Assembly: GCF_002277955.1 (NCBI RefSeq)
Contig: NZ_CP018477.1
Location: 4,237,206-4,301,205, forward strand
Direction: 5' to 3'
DNA length: 64,000 bases
DNA from: Thermogutta terrifontis
GTDB taxonomy: Bacteria > Planctomycetota > Planctomycetia > Pirellulales > Thermoguttaceae
The number at the start of each line of letters is the position of its first letter. Within the stretch, counting starts at the first letter, position 1. Shown in pieces: positions 62,054 to 64,000 of the stretch. Under the pieces are notes generated by a model that was given only the letters and a program-made list of their open reading frames with translations, had not been told where the DNA came from and made no database searches. The translations under genes were made by a program, and so were the position numbers.

Positions 62054-62959
62054 ATGCTTTCTCCGAAAACGGGTGAACCGATGGCCGCTGTTGCCCCCCT
62101 GACAAAAACATCCCCTGATCCGTCGTTTGCCACACCGAACGTGGTAGGGCGGCTGGAGCATGTGACGTTTTCCTATCGTTCGCCCACGGGTGGTCTGTTG
62201 GAGCCGGTTCTTCAAGATATCTCGCTGGAGATCTATCAAGACGACTTTTTGGGAATCATCGGCCCGAACGGTGGGGGAAAAACGACGCTGCTGAAAATTA
62301 TTTTGGGGCTTTTGGAACCGCAACAGGGAACGGTGACCGTCTTCGGCAAACCGCCACGCGAGGTCCGACACCTCATCGGCTACGTACCCCAGCACGCCAA
62401 AGTGGATACCTCTGTTTCCGCATGCGTACTGGATATTGTGCTCGCCGGTCGGATTTGCCATTCGCGGTGGGGTTTTCTTTATGGTCGGACGGACCGCGAA
62501 AAGGCCTTGGCTGCGCTTCGATTAACGGGGACGGCCGATCTGGCCCACCGGCGACTTGCCACGCTTTCGGGAGGGCAGCGCCAGCGCGTTTTAATAGCGC
62601 GGGCCCTCGCCGCTGAACCCAAATTGCTGCTTTTGGATGAACCCACGGCAGGAGTTGATCCCTACGTCGAACAGAATTTGACGGACCTGCTCCATGCCCT
62701 GAACGAACAGCTCCCCATCGTCATTGTCAGCCATGACATCGGCTTCGTTTCCACGCATCTCAAGCGGGTCGCGTGCCTCAATCGGCGACTCACCGTGCAC
62801 TCGGCCGCAGAGGTGACGCGATCGACCATGGCCGCCTTTTACGGAGAGCACGTGCACCTCGTCCACCACGCTCCCTGCTGTCCGTTGAACGATCCTGGAT
62901 GCGATCACGGTTGTGTTCCGGTTCCATCCGCAACAGGTCGAAAGATGGAGGAGCCATGA
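62054..62959 (+). CDS. znuC: Zinc/manganese ABC transporter ATP-binding protein (ZnuC-like)
   Basis: The ATPase of the metal importer. The 301-residue protein has Walker A (GPNGGGKTTL, about 70-79), a Q-loop (YVPQHAKVD), the ABC signature LSGGQRQRVLIARAL and Walker B LLLLDEPTAGVDP with the following VSHDIGFVS. The last 35 residues form an unusual His/Cys-rich tail with HLVHHAPCC and CDHGC. The start may also be the ATG ten codons in (MAAVAP). Its stop overlaps the znuB start (ATGA). Confidence 0.95.
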   Translation: MLSPKTGEPMAAVAPLTKTSPDPSFATPNVVGRLEHVTFSYRSPTGGLLEPVLQDISLEIYQDDFLGIIGPNGGGKTTLLKIILGLLEPQQGTVTVFGKPPREVRHLIGYVPQHAKVDTSVSACVLDIVLAGRICHSRWGFLYGRTDREKALAALRLTGTADLAHRRLATLSGGQRQRVLIARALAAEPKLLLLDEPTAGVDPYVEQNLTDLLHALNEQLPIVIVSHDIGFVSTHLKRVACLNRRLTVHSAAEVTRSTMAAFYGEHVHLVHHAPCCPLNDPGCDHGCVPVPSATGRKMEEP

Positions 62960-63801
62960 CGGAATTCTTTCACGACCTTTCCGTCAACCCATTTCTGATC
63001 AATGGACTGGTGGCGGGCGTTTTGGCAGGACTGGCCTGCGGTATCATTGGGCCGTATGTGATCACAAAGAGAATCGTTTTTCTCGCCGGGGCTATCGCTC
63101 ACATTGCAGTGGGGGGAGTCGGCATCGCGCTTTTTCTGAAATACAGTGGCGGTTCCTATTTCAGTGGTCTGGAACCGGTTCACGGTGCCACCGCCATTGC
63201 CCTTTTGGCCGCTATCATCATTGGCGTCATTAACGAAAAGCGGGCGGAACATGCAGACACTCTCATTGGCGCGCTCTGGGCGGTAAGTATGGCTCTGGGA
63301 ATCCTGCTCATCAAGTACACGCCCGGATATCAGGGCGAGTTGATGAGCTATTTGTTCGGCAACCTGGCCTATGTGACACGGTCCCAACTCGCCTGGATGG
63401 CGATTCTGGATTTGGTGATCCTCGCGACCGTGCTCCTTTTTCACAAGCAATTCATGGCGGTGTGTCTGGATCAGCAGCTTGCGACCCTGCAACGCGTACC
63501 CGTACTCGCCATCAACTTGCTGCTACTCTGTTTGGTCGCGCTCACCGTCATCTGTTTGACTCAGGTGGTGGGCCTGATACTGGTGATTGCTCTTTTGAGT
63601 CTGCCTGCTGCTACAGTTGCCCGCTTTGTCATCGGCATGCCCGCGCTGCTGGCCGGTGCCACGCTCCTGGGGATACTGATCACCACAGTTCCCCGCATTG
63701 CGGTGTACGGGACAGCGGTCAGCCCCGAATCCGCCATTGTTCTGGCGGCCGGCGGGGTCTACCTGGTGAGCCTTCTCATGACGCGGCGCGTCCCCGAATG
63801 A
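62956..63801 (+). CDS. znuB: Zinc/manganese ABC transporter permease (ZnuB-like)
   Basis: The membrane channel of the importer. The 281-residue protein has about eight hydrophobic helices and the family patterns INGLVAGVLAGLACGIIGPYVITKRIVFLAGAIAHIAVGGVGIAL, ALWAVSMALGILLI and LTQVVGLILVIALLSLPAATVARF. The ATG at 62956 overlaps the znuC stop and is preceded by GGAGGAG, so the two are coupled. This is the standard znuA-znuC-znuB order. Confidence 0.94.
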   Translation: MTEFFHDLSVNPFLINGLVAGVLAGLACGIIGPYVITKRIVFLAGAIAHIAVGGVGIALFLKYSGGSYFSGLEPVHGATAIALLAAIIIGVINEKRAEHADTLIGALWAVSMALGILLIKYTPGYQGELMSYLFGNLAYVTRSQLAWMAILDLVILATVLLFHKQFMAVCLDQQLATLQRVPVLAINLLLLCLVALTVICLTQVVGLILVIALLSLPAATVARFVIGMPALLAGATLLGILITTVPRIAVYGTAVSPESAIVLAAGGVYLVSLLMTRRVPE

Positions 63802-63837
63802 GCCAAAGTCGCTCACTCCCCTCTCGCGCGGACAACG

Positions 63838-64000
63838 TCATTCTGCCAGGGCTGCCACCGCCAGTTCCTGGAATGCCTCGCGCACAGGTGAGGCATCGGA
63901 GTTGGGAAAATTGGTCCTCTGAACGAGCAGGATAAAGATCATTTTGCGCTGCGGGTCGATCCAGCCCTGTGTTCCAAAGGCCCCGCCGTGGCCGAATGTC
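63838..64000 (-). CDS. Serine hydrolase / class C beta-lactamase family protein, C-terminal end (runs off the window)
   Basis: The last 54 codons before TGA at 63838 are visible. They read TFGHGGAFGTQGWIDP followed by KMIFILLVQRTNFPN. The HGG motif (KTG-equivalent third box of the beta-lactamase/esterase family) with FGTQGWIDP is diagnostic for the beta-lactamase-like serine hydrolases common in planctomycetes. The nucleophile SxxK lies outside the window. It is convergent with znuB. Confidence 0.85.
   Translation of the reverse strand, partial: TFGHGGAFGTQGWIDPQRKMIFILLVQRTNFPNSDASPVREAFQELAVAALAE

Overview
The window is a GC-rich bacterial chromosome segment that reads as a planctomycete, most likely of the Pirellulales type. 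This is inferred from gene content: a DUF1559 protein with a prepilin-type N-terminus and H-X9-DG motif, an ECF sigma factor followed by a FecR/LamG membrane protein, a Tat-exported tandem DUF4159 protein, a ceramidase-like secreted hydrolase, hpnCDE squalene genes, a DUF6513 dihydropteroate-synthase-like gene, and many secreted or lipoprotein genes. No phage, plasmid or CRISPR locus is visible. Mobile DNA is limited to one decayed transposase and several dispersed palindromic repeats.

Layout. 1-5.7 kb: a minus-strand chaperone block (groEL2, groES, groEL, dnaJ, 5' part of grpE), with a regulatory intergenic region at 5.7-6.4 kb that holds a sigma-54-type promoter match and palindromes. 6.4-9.6 kb: a FeeM/LuxI-fold acyltransferase, a composite repeat, a transposase relic, tRNA-Asn(GUU) and a PlsC acyltransferase. 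9.6-18 kb: a large lipoprotein with a cysteine-less thioredoxin domain, a LarA-like protein, yggS-yggU, a HAD phosphatase, a GH10 xylanase-like enzyme and an HPt protein. 18-31 kb: a cysteine-rich repeat protein, cysteine synthase, an ectonucleotidase-type phosphodiesterase, a conserved unknown, an O6-methylguanine methyltransferase, a GlcG protein, a PurN-like formyltransferase, ECF sigma/FecR-LamG, DUF4159 and a zinc alcohol dehydrogenase. 32-38.4 kb: an isoprenoid area (squalene-cyclase-fold protein, ispH divergent from hpnCDE). 38.5-50.2 kb: ceramidase-like hydrolase, LRR lipoprotein, DUF6513-pabB pair, recR-(small gene)-rpoN, M42 aminopeptidase, metallophosphoesterase. 50.4-58.7 kb: a small CxxC protein plus DUF1559 pseudopilin, then a minus-strand Flp/Tad pilus locus (flp, a 36-residue membrane ORF, cpaA, tadE, cpaB, cpaC, cpaE). 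59.4-64 kb: fatty acid desaturase, znuACB metal importer and the end of a beta-lactamase-family gene.

The strongest finding is a cyclic-di-GMP-I (GEMM-I) riboswitch at 58987-59079 (minus). It lies between a good sigma-70-type promoter and the Flp pilin gene, so pilin expression is probably set directly by c-di-GMP. Others are the sigma-54-type promoter upstream of groEL2 with rpoN in the same window, the 32-cysteine repeat protein, the DUF6513/pabB overlap that points to folate or methanopterin synthesis, the formyltransferase lacking its catalytic Asn, and the composite intergenic repeat family.

All functional names rest on recognising motifs by eye. No database search was possible.
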